DNA from: Xestospongia muta
Taxonomy: Eukaryota > Porifera > Demospongiae > Haplosclerida > Petrosiidae
Direction of reading: 5' to 3'
Assembly (NCBI GenBank): GCA_963693285.1
Contig: OY848925.1
Span: forward strand, 984,817-1,048,816
DNA: 64,000 nt
The position numbers and the translations under genes were made by a program. This document shows, piece by piece, positions 45,245-56,364 of the stretch (position 1 is the stretch's first letter; each line of letters begins with the position of its first letter). The notes below the pieces were generated by a model. That model was not told the DNA's origin. It saw only the letters and a program-made list of their open reading frames with translations, and did no database searches.

Positions 45245-45493
45245 TACACTGTAAAAATTGATTTGTTGATTTAACTAATATATTGTTATACAAGTTGCAT
45301 GTAGCAAACTTAGTATGATGTAAAAGTAAATATAACACTTTTAGTTACTAATGTACTACTGTTTATGTAGCTAGTAGTACATTAGTATTAAAAAAGTGTT
45401 ATATTTACTTTTACATTATACTAAGTTTGTTACATTTAGCCTGCCTGTATAACAATATATTGGTTAAATCAACAAATCAATTTTTACAGTGTA
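45245..45493. mobile_element. MITE, family with TACACTGTAAAAA ends, copy 1
   Basis: Inverted ends of about 31 bp (TACACTGTAAAAATTGATTT... and ...AAATCAATTTTTACAGTGTA) and a nearly palindromic interior, so the strand could fold almost completely. A related copy is at 49134-49384. Confidence 0.85.
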
Positions 45494-45659
45494 GCTGGTA
45501 CTGAAGTTAAGAGTAGAAATACTACACGATGGTTTCAGTGTTGTAAGACTATGATATGCCTATAATGTGTAAGTGTCTTAATTGTTGTGTAGAAGACTCC
45601 TATGAAAAATTATAACCAATAGATCTAGATATAATCAGACAAATAATTCATGGCTATGA

Positions 45660-46003
45660 GGTAATAAAGACATAGTAAGAGATACGAAGAAGGAATGTAG
45701 TCTCTGATACTTGTATAATACAAATTGGTAAGCATGTACCACCTCTGCTATTATAGTTACATTGCTACATACGTACACTTACTATATATTAAGCATTCCT
45801 TTATAGTAGATAATTTAGTAATATTACTCTATATAGTGGTTGTACTATCATTACTGTAGGTGTACCGTGCTTGCAGAAGTTGTGTATCCACAATATGACA
45901 GAGTGTGAATACACTGACTCTGTTTCCCAAACTGAGACAAGATGTCTCTAATTATATGATTGCCATAAAAGAACCTATTCTAGTTATCACTGTTGGCCAT
46001 GGA
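45660..46003 (+). pseudogene. Segmental copy of the kelch gene 3' end
   Basis: Collinear with about 44405-44745, including part of exon 6, the intron and exon 7 (GTAAGCATGTACCACCTCTG, GAGACAAGATGTCTCTAATT). Deletions break the frame (GACTCTGTTTCCC for GACTCTTTGCCTCCC). Because the intron is kept, it is a DNA-level duplicate and not a retrocopy. Confidence 0.8.
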
Positions 46004-46828
46004 TTTCAATAACTACAAACAGTATATAATTACATACACTATATTAATCATTGTCATTTTAATGCTTGTGTGTTGTGCATATTCAAACAACAGTTATAAA
46101 TATACATGTTATATATTAAATTGTGTATGCTGAATACAACAGGGTTAATGAAGTTATCATACATTTCACACTGACATAAGTGTAGTTGTTATTTTCCATG
46201 CAAATAATATAAACTAGTGCAGCTTATAATATAAATGAAACAACCAAATTCTGTTGGAGCCAGTCAAACAATTACATTCTAATATTTTGATGGAACACAC
46301 TGTAAAATTGGATTGGCTATTTTAACCAATTCATAGCCACTTGTATTTGTCATATAAAAGTCACTTTAAAATGTATATACTGTTTTGATTACTAATTACT
46401 ATGGAATTGTTCAGACCATGTAGCTCAACAAATGACTTCTTAAAAGGAAATGTGTGTGGTATATCTAGAGTTGATCTACCATAAATATTATAGTAACAGC
46501 CCTCACACAAAGGTTTATCTGTCTAACTAATGAGACATTAAACAGAATTTTGATTTTATCACTCTACAATTAACTGTAGGACATGAATTGTGTGATTAGA
46601 ATGTATCTAAATAATGACAGCAGTGCAATTAATATTGCAAAATACTGATGCACTTCCTCTAGGATATTTTATAGTCATCATCATTCTAAGTCAAATCTAT
46701 TTTATTTTTGTACAAAATGAAAGCGTTATAGGAAAAAAATCACAAATATAACACTTTATACAAAAATCATATGCATGCCACAGCAGGTAAAAAGTAGTGT
46801 AATAGCTATGCTATTGTTATTTCTTTAA

Positions 46829-47311
46829 TTATAAGCATTTCTCAACCTTCTTCCAGTATTTTAGAGTGCTCTCCTTTTTGTACCCATTGGGGCCACCATT
46901 ATGTATCCTAGCAATGTCTTCATTTGTAGGTTTACGACCTAGTCTGGCCTCAGTAGCATATCGATTCATATAGCTCTGCATAACTTGTTCAGAATATGTC
47001 TTTGACCCATGACCTTTTGTATTTTTCCAGGTTTCCAATAATGGATTGAACTCAACAGCATCATTGTAATAGACTTCCCATATCTGATATCGTCCATAAG
47101 CTTTCCCATTATCTCCAACTGCACAATCTGGGTCCTTAATGCCACCTGTCTCAACCTTTGCTATACAATCATAAAGTTTTCTGCTGATTTCTTGACCTGT
47201 TAAAAACTATAAAATTAAAGTCATTGTATATTACCAAATATATATACCTGATGTCACAAAAACTGAGGAAAAAAGCAGCAGTGCAATGATTAAGTTCCAT
47301 TTAAAGGACAT
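46829..47311 (-). CDS. Secreted lysozyme-like protein (i-type/destabilase relative)
   Basis: Two exons: 47311-47248 and 47196-46829; 143 aa. Exon 1 encodes a signal peptide (MSFKWNLIIALLLFSSVFVTSG). The mature part reads CIAKVETGGIKDPDCAVGDN, GKAYGRYQIWEVYYNDAVEF, then VMQSYMNRYATEARLG, ARIHNGGPNGYKK and YWKKVEKC. The last three blocks match i-type lysozymes (QSYMxRY, ARIHNGGPxG, YWxKVxxC), and the Glu in VETGG sits where the catalytic Glu would be. Unlike animal i-type enzymes it has only three mature Cys in place of ten to fourteen. It could be a peptidoglycan hydrolase used for defence or for digesting bacteria. Confidence 0.8.
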
Positions 47312-47485
47312 TTTAATTAAGTTCAATTCTGTATATCGATTTAGAGCCTTTGATTTTATTCGCGACAGCCAGACTACTTTCCAAGCTATTACGCGTTTTA
47401 TTGGCTTTTTATATCTAAACACCACCTCCAACACACAACACTAATTTAGTGGGCGTATAATAATAATAATTATAACTATTATAAC

Positions 47486-47605
47486 TAAACACTATTCCCA
47501 CTTCACTAAACCCTATTCCCGCTTTACTAAATCTTATTTCCGCTTCACTAAACCATATTCCCGCTTCACTAAACCCTATTCCCACTTCACTAAACATTAT
47601 GGTCC
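47486..47605. repeat. 22-bp tandem repeat, about 5 units
   Basis: Units around CTTCACTAAACCCTATTCCC upstream of the lysozyme-like gene. A minus-strand open frame over it (FSEAGI repeats) is an artefact of the repeat. Confidence 0.85.
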
Positions 47606-47709
47606 ACGTAGTTTCTTTCTTCTCAATGGGTGTGACCTGACCGCACCCACGTCGTGAAATTATTAACATTCCTTCACACGTTGGACCTGAGCTATTATAA
47701 TTATTACAC

Positions 47710-48255
47710 TACCATAGTCCAGACACAGTGCAAGTAGCTATAGGCAGCATTTGAAGAACTCTCTGTGTTTGAATTCTCATTGATATAACCTTAGCATTGA
47801 TCATGGAAGCTGCCAGGAAACATGATAAGACCATCCTTGTGTTGCTTCATCTTTTCTTTGCATTTCTGGCGATATTTGGCCAGGTTGGACAGAATGTCAG
47901 CCTGCCACTGTGGGCTAATGCTGCATCCTCAACCTGCTCCACTCACCACAACAATGATACAATTGGAATTATGGATCCCTACTTTATCCTCAGCTTTGCC
48001 TCTTTCTCCTTTGTGATAACATTTGGTGGTCTTACAATCCTCACATTGTTAATTAGCCGCAAAAGTATCACCAAGGAGAGTCTAAAATTTCCTCAATGGC
48101 AGTTTATGCTGATTGGTGTGTGTGATGCATTCAATGGCATGCTAGTAGTGTTTGCTTCTCCATCTGTTCGAACAGCACCCTTTTTACAGGCTATACTTGG
48201 AAATATCATCATTCCACTTACTATAATTTTGAGGTAATATAATATTATGTTGATT
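47710..48255 (+). repeat. Duplicated promoter and first exon of the CRT-like gene (copy 1)
   Basis: Nearly identical to 49575-50120, including the 5' flank (CATAGTCCAGACAC, GCAAGTAGCTATAGGCAGCA), a 431-nt coding exon 47803-48233 with the same ATG, and the donor GAG|GTAATATAAT. Only two amino-acid changes are obvious: MDP against MDT and ISRKS against ISHKS. It may be an alternative first exon that splices to 50242, or a dead duplicate. Confidence 0.85.
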
Positions 48256-48273
48256 GAGTTTTTGGTATATACA

Positions 48274-48691
48274 TACACTGAAAAAAACATTTTGTCATTT
48301 TAACTGAGATCTTCGTTACTACAGTTTCATCAATACAATGTAAACCCATTCTAAGTTGCTACAAGGCCAAAACTAGTCTAACTTAATATGCATAAAGCCG
48401 ACTAGTTGTATCTACAACCACATTGCAATAGAATCATGGCTTCAATTGAAGCTATTAGCAGATACTATTTCAACCGAATTAACCCAATTAGTAAAGTTCA
48501 AATAATATCTATCTCTCACTCATACTTACAATTATTGGACATGAACTATAAAGAGCACTTTTTGGCTTCTAGTTGACTTTATACATAATGAGTTAGACCA
48601 GTTTTGGTTTTGTGGTAATTCAATATCATATTGATGAAATTATGGTGTCAAAGACAATGGTTGAAATGACAAAATGCTGTTTTAAATGTAG
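48274..48691. mobile_element. MITE-like element with decayed 3' end
   Basis: Left CACTGAAAAAAACATTTTGT with CATTTTAAC; right GTTGAAATGACAAAATG. Inner arms (CAAAACTAGTCTAACTTAAT and TGAGTTAGACCAGTTTTGG) also pair. It abuts the next element directly. Confidence 0.65.
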
Positions 48692-48930
48692 TACACTGTA
48701 AAAATTAATATATCATTTTAACAAGTTATCTGTACCTGACATGAACGGATTACTATTGAATATAGAATTCTTGTGAATTACTCACTATACAATTTGTTTG
48801 TATGTTGTACTTTTACATAGCAACAAATTATATAATGTGAGTATTTCACAAGAATTATAGAATCTATAATAATCCATTCATGTCAGGTACAAATTAGTTG
48901 TTAAAATAACATGGTACTTTTTACAGTGTA
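48692..48930. mobile_element. MITE, TACACTGTAAAAA-end family, long palindrome
   Basis: Left TACACTGTAAAAATTAATAT and right TACTTTTTACAGTGTA, with inner arms such as GTACCTGACATGAACGGATT and AATCCATTCATGTCAGGTAC. The ends match the elements at 45245 and 49134 but the interior differs. Confidence 0.85.
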
Positions 48931-49133
48931 TGGTGCAGTGTATTTAGAAAGATATGTAACCATAGATAGTATAGACTATGTGACCAAGTATTAAGAGTAT
49001 GCACACTTACATTCAGTCTGTATTAGTTTAATAAGTAGCAAAGTTTAATCAAATTCATGTCCATGAATGATATCTTAGAATTATAGGAACAATGATAGAT
49101 CAACTGTAAAGATCTAATCAATTGCCCACCTGA

Positions 49134-49384
49134 TACACTGTAAAAATTGATCTGTTGATTTAACTAATATATTGTTATACAGGCAGGTTACATGTAACAA
49201 ACTTAGTATAATATAAAAGTAAATATAACACACTTTTTATTACTAATGTACTAATAGCTACATAAACAATAGTACAGTAGTAATCAAAACAATGTTATGT
49301 CTATTTTCACATCATATTAGTTTACTACCTGCAACCTGTATAACAATACATTGGTTAAATCAACAAATCAATTTTTACAATGTA
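49134..49384. mobile_element. MITE, TACACTGTAAAAA-end family, copy 2
   Basis: Left TACACTGTAAAAATTGATCT, right AAATCAATTTTTACAATGTA; the interior is homologous to 45245-45493 (AACTAATATATTGTTATACA). Diverged, so older than the exon duplication around it. Confidence 0.85.
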
Positions 49385-49666
49385 GTCTTATAATATGTTT
49401 ATAATAATATCAGAACAATAATAAGGAAGCCTCTAGAGTGGTGGTAACAAAGCAACATACTTTAATGTGAAGTTAATACATTTAGGTTCTGACGTTCAAG
49501 ACTTATAGGGTCTAGAGTATAGTATTAAATTTCCATTAAAGTACAGTGTTCTACTACCCATACACTATATATTGCCATAGTCCAGACACCGGTGCAAGTA
49601 GCTATAGGCAGCATTTAAAGAACTCTCTGTGTTTGAATTCTCATTGATATAACCTTAGCCTTGATC

Positions 49667-51427
49667 ATGGAAGCTGCCAGGAAACATGATAAGACCATCC
49701 TCGTGTTGCTTCATCTTTTCTTTGCATTTTTGGCAATATTTGGCCAGGTTGGACAGAATGTAAGCCTGCCACTATGGGCTAATGCTGCATCCTCAACCTG
49801 CTCCACTCACCACAACAATGATACAATTGGAATTATGGATACCTACTTTATCCTCAGCTTTGCCTCTTTCTCCTTTGTGATAACATTTGGTGGTCTTACA
49901 ATCCTCACATTGTTAATTAGCCACAAAAGTATCACCAAGGAGAGTCTGAAATTTCCTCAATGGCAGTTTATGCTAATTGGTGTGTGTGATGCATTCAATG
50001 GCATGCTAGTAGTGTTTGCTTCTCCATCTGTTCGAACAGCACCCTTTTTACAGGCTATACTTGGAAATATTATCATTCCACTTACTATAATTTTGAGGTA
50101 ATATAATATTATGTTGATTGACTTTTCCATATATAGAATATGGTGCAGAAATGTTTCTTAAATAATTAATTCCATGCAACTCAATATAGTTTAACAAACA
50201 TAATTATATAATTATGTATGATCTTTTTCTCAATTTAAAAGATTGGCGATTTTGCGGAAAAAGCCTACAATAGTGAAGTTGATTGCTGCAGGTGTTGTTC
50301 TTGTTGGTCTCATTCTCTCACTAATTCCAGTCATTACTGGAATGGATAAAGACAGTGCTGATGCCAAACAGAAATGGTTACAACAATCAACAGCATCACG
50401 AATTCTGTGGCCATTATGCTTCATGTTAGGATTTGTAAGTACTTTGTTGTGCATCTAATTACACAAGTATTCAGTTTTAATATTAACTTTGTCATTCTCC
50501 CTCATAAGGTTCCAGCCACACTCATGAATGTATTTGAAGAGATGAGTCTTAAAGATACACGTAAAGTGAATCTTTTCTACTTGCTGTTTTGGACCTCACT
50601 CTATCAATTCATCACAGTCATGTTGTTCTTTTGGTTGGATATCTTACCAAAATTTGGATTTTCAAATAATATTCATGACTTTGGTACCAAGTAAGATGGA
50701 ATTGATCAATAACATAATTATCTTATTTTAAAAACCTTTTAGTTACTGGTTTGCTTTACAATGTTTCTTTGGAAGAGCTACTTGTGATTATTTTCCTGGT
50801 CTTCTTGGCACTGTGTTCATCTTTATGTACATACTGACTTACATTGGTAGTGGGTTACTGTTACGATATGCTGAGGGAGCTACATATTTAGCTGTTGTTC
50901 AAGTTAGTATGATTACATTAATTATGTGTAGTGTGTTTTATTGTTTAGTCTCTTATTACTCCTTTGGGTGCTTTGTTTTGGAGTATTTTTGCTACTGATG
51001 ACTGTGGTAACTTCTATTGTGAGCCTCATGCTGATAGCTTGACCTATTTCAGTATAGGAGGCATTGTGTTAATTGTTCCTGCAATCTTAGTTTATAATAT
51101 AAGGTAATATTGTAGGTGTTTACATATCAATTTAACTGACATTACTATACTCTATACACTACAACATGTTGATCAACACATATCAGAAGTTCATTTATTT
51201 AATAGAATTGACTGATATAAATTTACTATTTTATTTCTTGCTTGATGTGTGTACACTTTCTTAATTTATATAGCATTGATGAAGTAAAGAAGATACTGTT
51301 TAACAGGTTTGTCCATTAACTCGTATTTCAGATATTTAATAAATTTTGTTTTTAATTTAGAGGGAACATTTATCAACAGTTGGATGAAGCTGACGATCCA
51401 AGAGAGACTACTCCTTTATTAAATTAA
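49667..51427 (+). CDS. CRT-like (chloroquine-resistance-transporter family) membrane transporter
   Basis: Seven exons: 49667-50097, 50242-50434, 50509-50690, 50743-50902, 50949-51103, 51274-51306, 51361-51427; 406 aa (PfCRT is 424). About ten hydrophobic spans are visible, with the family-type stretch QWQFMLIGVCDAFNGMLVVF and the repeat-like second half (YLAVVQSLITPLGALFWSIF). Cys pairs in the long loop (FFGRATCDYF, DDCGNFYCEP) fit the luminal loop of CRT-like proteins. The C-terminal tail carries an acidic/dileucine-type ending (DDPRETTPLLN), a usual lysosomal sorting signal. CRT-like proteins of the drug/metabolite superfamily export small metabolites or peptides from acidic organelles; the substrate here is unknown. 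Copy 1 of its first exon lies 1.9 kb upstream. Confidence 0.88.
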
Positions 51428-51824
51428 TAAGACTCCTTGAATTGAATTATTAAACTTAACACATTAACGTTTATAGTAATTTGATATTAATTAGACACAC
51501 ACACACACACATTTTAGTGCTTTTGGCTATTGATATACTAGATTATGAATTTGCATAGCTGAACTTTTTTTGAATAATTTTTGTCGAACTGTTTACATAT
51601 TTAATTATATTTAAGAAACATCAGCGTCTACTTGTTATATATATAAACAGCCGGCATATAATATGTAGTCACAATAAAATGAGTATATAAATGGTAATTA
51701 TTAATATAAAGTAAATCATCTCACTACTTTAGGTTTGTAACACTTTAAAAATGTCTGTAGATAATAACATTCATGACTATAACTATAATGTAATGTGTTA
51801 GTAACAGTTCCAATGCATCTATAA

Positions 51825-54151
51825 CTAATTTGGATGCTGACAAGTTTTTGGATGCTTATGTAGCAATCTTTGTAAGTCAACACCTTTTCTTTTTGCAAGC
51901 TGACTACCTTCTTGACAATAACTAGCACAGAGGAGAATATCAACAATATTATCCCATTTAGGAGGACTAACAAGTCTGTTATACCACATATGTATTAGCT
52001 CAATTGTTTGCTGTCTTAATGTTGAATATTCCTTGCTAATTTGCTTGTACTGAGTATATGATAGACCAAGACACAGACATAGATCATATGGTTGGTCAAT
52101 AAAGGGGAAGTCCTTTAAAATTTCCTCTGATGAGCCAATGAACTTGTTTGTAGGTGATTCTGGTGGGCCTGTGAAAGGAGATTTAATGTACTGTAATGAT
52201 TCTACATGTCTTTATACCTGGTAGAATTTGCATTGAGTAGACGTAAAATGCTATCATAGTCAACAGAACACCAACAGTAAAACTAACAAATGACAATATA
52301 ACAGGAATGACAACAGGACGTCTCCTCATCAAATCTATATCATGTAGAGTAAACTATGATTACATCCTTAAATTTCTGTTTACTTTTGTGTGATTGAAGC
52401 TGGGGACTTGGTGGTTTTTGTTTATCATAATTATTTGGATATTGTATTCGTAATGGAAATTTATCTGGAAGTAGAGATCCACTTAAGTATAGAAAGACAT
52501 TGTCTGGAAAGTTAGTAGGTGTTGTTGAATTATTGTTTTGACTTAATTCCAGTCTGATTTCTGTCCAATTAAGAGACTGTATATCACATTCTTCAATCTA
52601 AAGATCATTAGCTCATAAAGTTACACGTACATACATTTATAACCAATACCTCTAATGGAAAGACATTGGGTCTTATCTTCCATTCCTCACCAATTGTTAA
52701 TCCATCATATGGAATGGTTTTCATGCTTTTGTTTATAAGTATGGTTATTGTTATTGTTTTTGAATCAAATATCACTTTTTTGTGTTCTGGTCCACACAAT
52801 TTTGAGTGGAAATTCTGTGCTAATTGCTGATATGGAAAAAGACAATTAAAAGAAACACTTAATGGAAAATATTTACATGTACTTTCATGAACAATTTCAC
52901 AATTACACTTACAGTTTTTGCTGCTTCTGTTTTTTGAGCAATAACCAAGGTCAATTGAGTTGGTAATTTTTCCAATGATGAATAGTATAATCTAGCTAAA
53001 TGTTTTTTTGTTGTTAATCGGCTGTAAATTTTTTTTACAATTGCCCAAAAACTGAATGAAGTAGTGGTCATTGTTCCAATTGATGAACTAAGATCAAAAG
53101 AGCAAGGTATCTTATCTGCTTTTTCAAATCGATATGGAGGTTCAGTATCCTTTGAAAAGACAAAGCAGAATTCATCAAATTCGTTTTCATTAATGCTCTC
53201 ATTTGGTCTTATTATTCCACAGTGTTGCATTTTAACTTCAACAGGATGTTTAATCTCATCAGCTCTGAAGTAATACAGGGGACTAATCAATTCGGTACCT
53301 TCTGGTAGACATATATCTGAAAGTTGCACTATATCTACATGAATGTTAGACTCAATACTCTCTTTAGTTATCACCTTCAATCCATATCCAACCCATTCTA
53401 TGCTTGAAGTATTTCCATTGAATACCATATCAGCAGAATCTAAAACTTTAACTCCTGGGTATGAGCATTTTTCTTTTGTCTTCACTTCAAGATCATGCCT
53501 TAGTTTTTTAAACTTCTTAATAGCTAATAAATGATAAATGAACTTAAAAATGGACAGAATACGTCCGTTGTGAAAAATACCGGGAGTTTGAAAAGTAATA
53601 TCAAGATAAAGGGTGGAGATTAGATGAACAATCATGGAAGAATTGAACCCGATACAGTGTTCGATGTCAACTTGATGTTTAGGCTCTTCTATCTGCTCTG
53701 TAACCAGAAAATAAAACTGGTAATTGGAATGAACAAGAAGAGTTAATGCAGGGATCACTTCAAACAATTGCACCACAAAAGCATAGTCAGATGTCCATAC
53801 ACTATAGATAAACCAGATAAGCCATCCATCATATGCTATCAAAATAGATGACATTAAAACAAATTTTGGTTGAAGCACTGCAGTAAGTGGCTTCCATTTG
53901 TGAAGACGATAAAGTAGCTTGAGAGATCTGATTGAATTAATAGAAAACCACAGACCAACTTGGACATTAATAATATCGTTGAGTCTGAAATAGAATTGGG
54001 CATTGACCAGGGTAATAGCTATGTCAAAAGATGGAACTAATGTCAGGTAGACCCTTATTAGGATAAGAAGTGTTAGGACTGTGTTGTTCTTGTGCCCTTT
54101 CCATGATGAGCTGTTCCTGTTTGAAAGCATAGCATTACAAATAATATACAT
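51825..54151 (-). CDS. Multi-span membrane protein with ZU5, UPA-like and C-terminal Death-like domain
   Basis: Five exons: 54151-52913, 52826-52650, 52597-52384, 52334-52218, 52168-51825; 696 aa if the first ATG is used (an alternative is at 54130). Residues about 20-215 contain some five to seven hydrophobic segments (TVLTLLILIRVYLTLV, FVLMSSILIAYDGWLIWFIY, FEVIPALTLLV). A ZU5 domain follows near 240-370 (GYGLKVITKE, ICLPEGTELISPLYYF, HPVEVKMQHCG), then a UPA-like region through exons 2-3 (WTEIRLELSQ, FLYLSGSLLP). A further span lies in exon 4 (VVIPVILSFVSFTVGVLLTM). A death-fold-like tail ends the protein (LCLCLGLSYTQYKQIS, IELIHMWYNRLV, LAKRKGVDLQRLLHKH). This resembles a receptor with an UNC5-like signalling part. 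No obvious signal peptide; an upstream exon is possible. Confidence 0.8.
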
Positions 54152-55041
54152 ATATCTAGTTGTCTCACCAAAGATTTGATAGAGTCACAAGTAGACCCAT
54201 ATTTTAGTAAGTGATGGTTTTACTATAGCCTTCTCTTAGTTTTGTAGAAAGATATGATATTCATTAATGCAAAGGAAATTCTATGAATCAACTTATAAAT
54301 AGGAGGAAAGAGGAAACAAAAGAAAGGTACTAATGAATCTTATTAAAATCAATAAATAAACTTAAGAAAAGAGGAAACAAAAAAACAAAAAAAAACAACC
54401 AACAATCAAAGTCAACCAACTTAATTGGTAATATAATATAAGTGAGAAATGTTCCCCTGTCTATTAAAAGAATGCAAATACTGTAACTAATATTGTGTCC
54501 ATTACTTTTATGGACGGATGATCATGTCAGTAATTTAAACATACACAATTCTCATTAGATTATTAGGTATAACTAAGGAGATAGTATACATTGTTTTACA
54601 TCATATTAGATATGTTCTAGTATTAAAGATTACAACTGTTGTGACTAGATATATAGCTTCTAAAAACAACGTATAAATTGTAACACTACAGACAACTGGT
54701 TATACATTCTACAATCTATATGTCAGCCACATCCATAAAAGTGGGAAAATAAAGGAAATAATTATCTATTAATTAAGTTACGTTAGGTAATCACCGTTGA
54801 TCTATCCGGTCTTGTCACCTATAGTTTGTCTGAGTTGAGAAGAGCCCTTCATTAAACGAGGAGGTTGGGTATAAAAAGGCCCTGCCCAGGGCAAGTTAAT
54901 TAATTATTTCTTCTTCACGTTTGGAAGTTACACATCACTATAGCACTTGTAAGTGCTAAACAGTAGATCTGGGTGCTTATAAAAGCGTTTATCAGGGGTA
55001 AAAGGACGTCAAATGAGCGTCGTTTTATTTGAAAAACTAAA

Positions 55042-55137
55042 ATGGCTACTTCTGGTGAGACTTGTCCTCCCAAGAAGAAGCGTGTGGGACATGTTTACCA
55101 AATGAAGCTGAATTTCTCGAGTGACTTCACTAACTAG
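55042..55137 (+). other. Possible 31-residue ORF or gene relic with an NLS-like motif
   Basis: Starts MATSGETCPPKKKRVG and stops at TAG 55135-55137, about 165 bp after a TATA box. PPKKKRV resembles a classical nuclear localisation signal. Its 3' end lies in an inverted repeat (GTGACTTCACTAA and TTAGTGAAGTCA). The GGTGAGAC inside could also be a splice donor. It could be the first exon of a lost gene; coding status is unproven. Confidence 0.3.
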
Positions 55138-55504
55138 AATTAGTGAAGTCAGTTATGTCGTCAAAGGAGTCATGACTACTCGACAATCGTGAGCTTGTTG
55201 GACATGGCGGGTGCGAATGATGATGGTGGCAATGAGACAGTCAATGAAAGTAGTGGTTGACCTCAGAGGGATATTGTTAAGCTAATGTTGGAATATTCAG
55301 GTAATATCTAATAACAAAGAATGACTACCAATATTTAAGACATTATAGGTATCTTTACTGGTGATGTAAGCAAAAGACATTTCATGAACTAGTAGTAGGA
55401 CTGATGCGACCATGTGACTGTCGTGTTATAACATGGGCGACATCATCTGTTGTTCAGGTACAATGGCTTCATGTGTATTATAAGATTCTTGTGATTTTGT
55501 GACT

Positions 55505-55750
55505 TGTAGATTGGACTTGTCTTAACTCTCCTATTTCAAATTGGAGTAATGTCATTTACGAAATTGGTGTGATCATAATTTCAGTCAAAATGATATTCTA
55601 TTTCATTTTTTACATTCCTGTAATCTTACACATGGTCTTGGTAAAACAGTTAATTCTACATGTACTGGATGCATTCTCATTGACATTTTTTGCAAATCCT
55701 CCTTGTAAAAACATATATAAATATCCTAATATCAGTAATTGCACAAATTG
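55505..55750 (+). pseudogene. Decayed fragment of the NIDO-EGF gene
   Basis: CTATTTCAAATTGGAGTAAT and ATTCCTGTAATCTTACACAT align with 57176-57400 in exon 4 of the downstream gene, with frame breaks and a lost EGF motif. Confidence 0.75.
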
Positions 55751-56364
55751 CAACAAATTGTAGCTGGCAAACCCAATAGACCATATATGTGATTTGACAT
55801 TTTAGTTGAACATTTGTTTATGTTAAATAAACCAGATGACTATGGAAAATGTGTTGTATATATGTTATTTGAGATTCATGACAAAGAGATCTGATCACAT
55901 TGAAACCAATGCAAAAGATCACAATCACTTACACCGTGAACAGATGGAAAAGTCATTTTCTCTTTGGGGGAGAAAGGATGGTAATAATTTGTTTTTGTAC
56001 GACTATAGTATGTATGGAACTATGATATTCATTTACTTGTCCTGGCTGACTGCCTACATTGGATACTGATACGGTCAGGAATCTAAGATGTTTAGAACCC
56101 GAATGGAGTGTACTCTCATGTGCTCAGTTGAGTTTATACATTTAAGCTTTAAATTCAAATAATTTACACGTATTTTAAAGTTTGCACCAACTTGATAACT
56201 GGTTATAATAGTTTCTATCGATGGAAAGACATTTACACTAACTGACACACGAATGTCCAGGGGGAGGGGCATTCTACACTATAAAGTATATAGTTGTCTG
56301 CACGTGGGACAACAGTCTACAATCTGACATCTGTGCCTCCTTTACTGAACCAGTATCTATAACA

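Larger units (their letters stand above)
44753..46828. other. Intergenic region built of duplicated fragments
   Basis: No intact gene. It contains a copy of part of the oxidase gene, an inverted-repeat element, a segmental copy of the kelch gene end, and at 46376-46506 a decayed copy of the element at 15033-15109. A half MITE end (CACTGTAAAATTGGATTGGC) occurs near 46307. Confidence 0.6.
54152..56364. other. Intergenic region with a TATA box, a short ORF and a gene fragment
   Basis: Contains a TATA box at 54870-54877 (GGTATAAAAAGG), a short open frame at 55042-55137, and a decayed duplicate of the NIDO-EGF gene at about 55505-55750. The rest is AT-rich with nothing recognisable. Confidence 0.5.
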
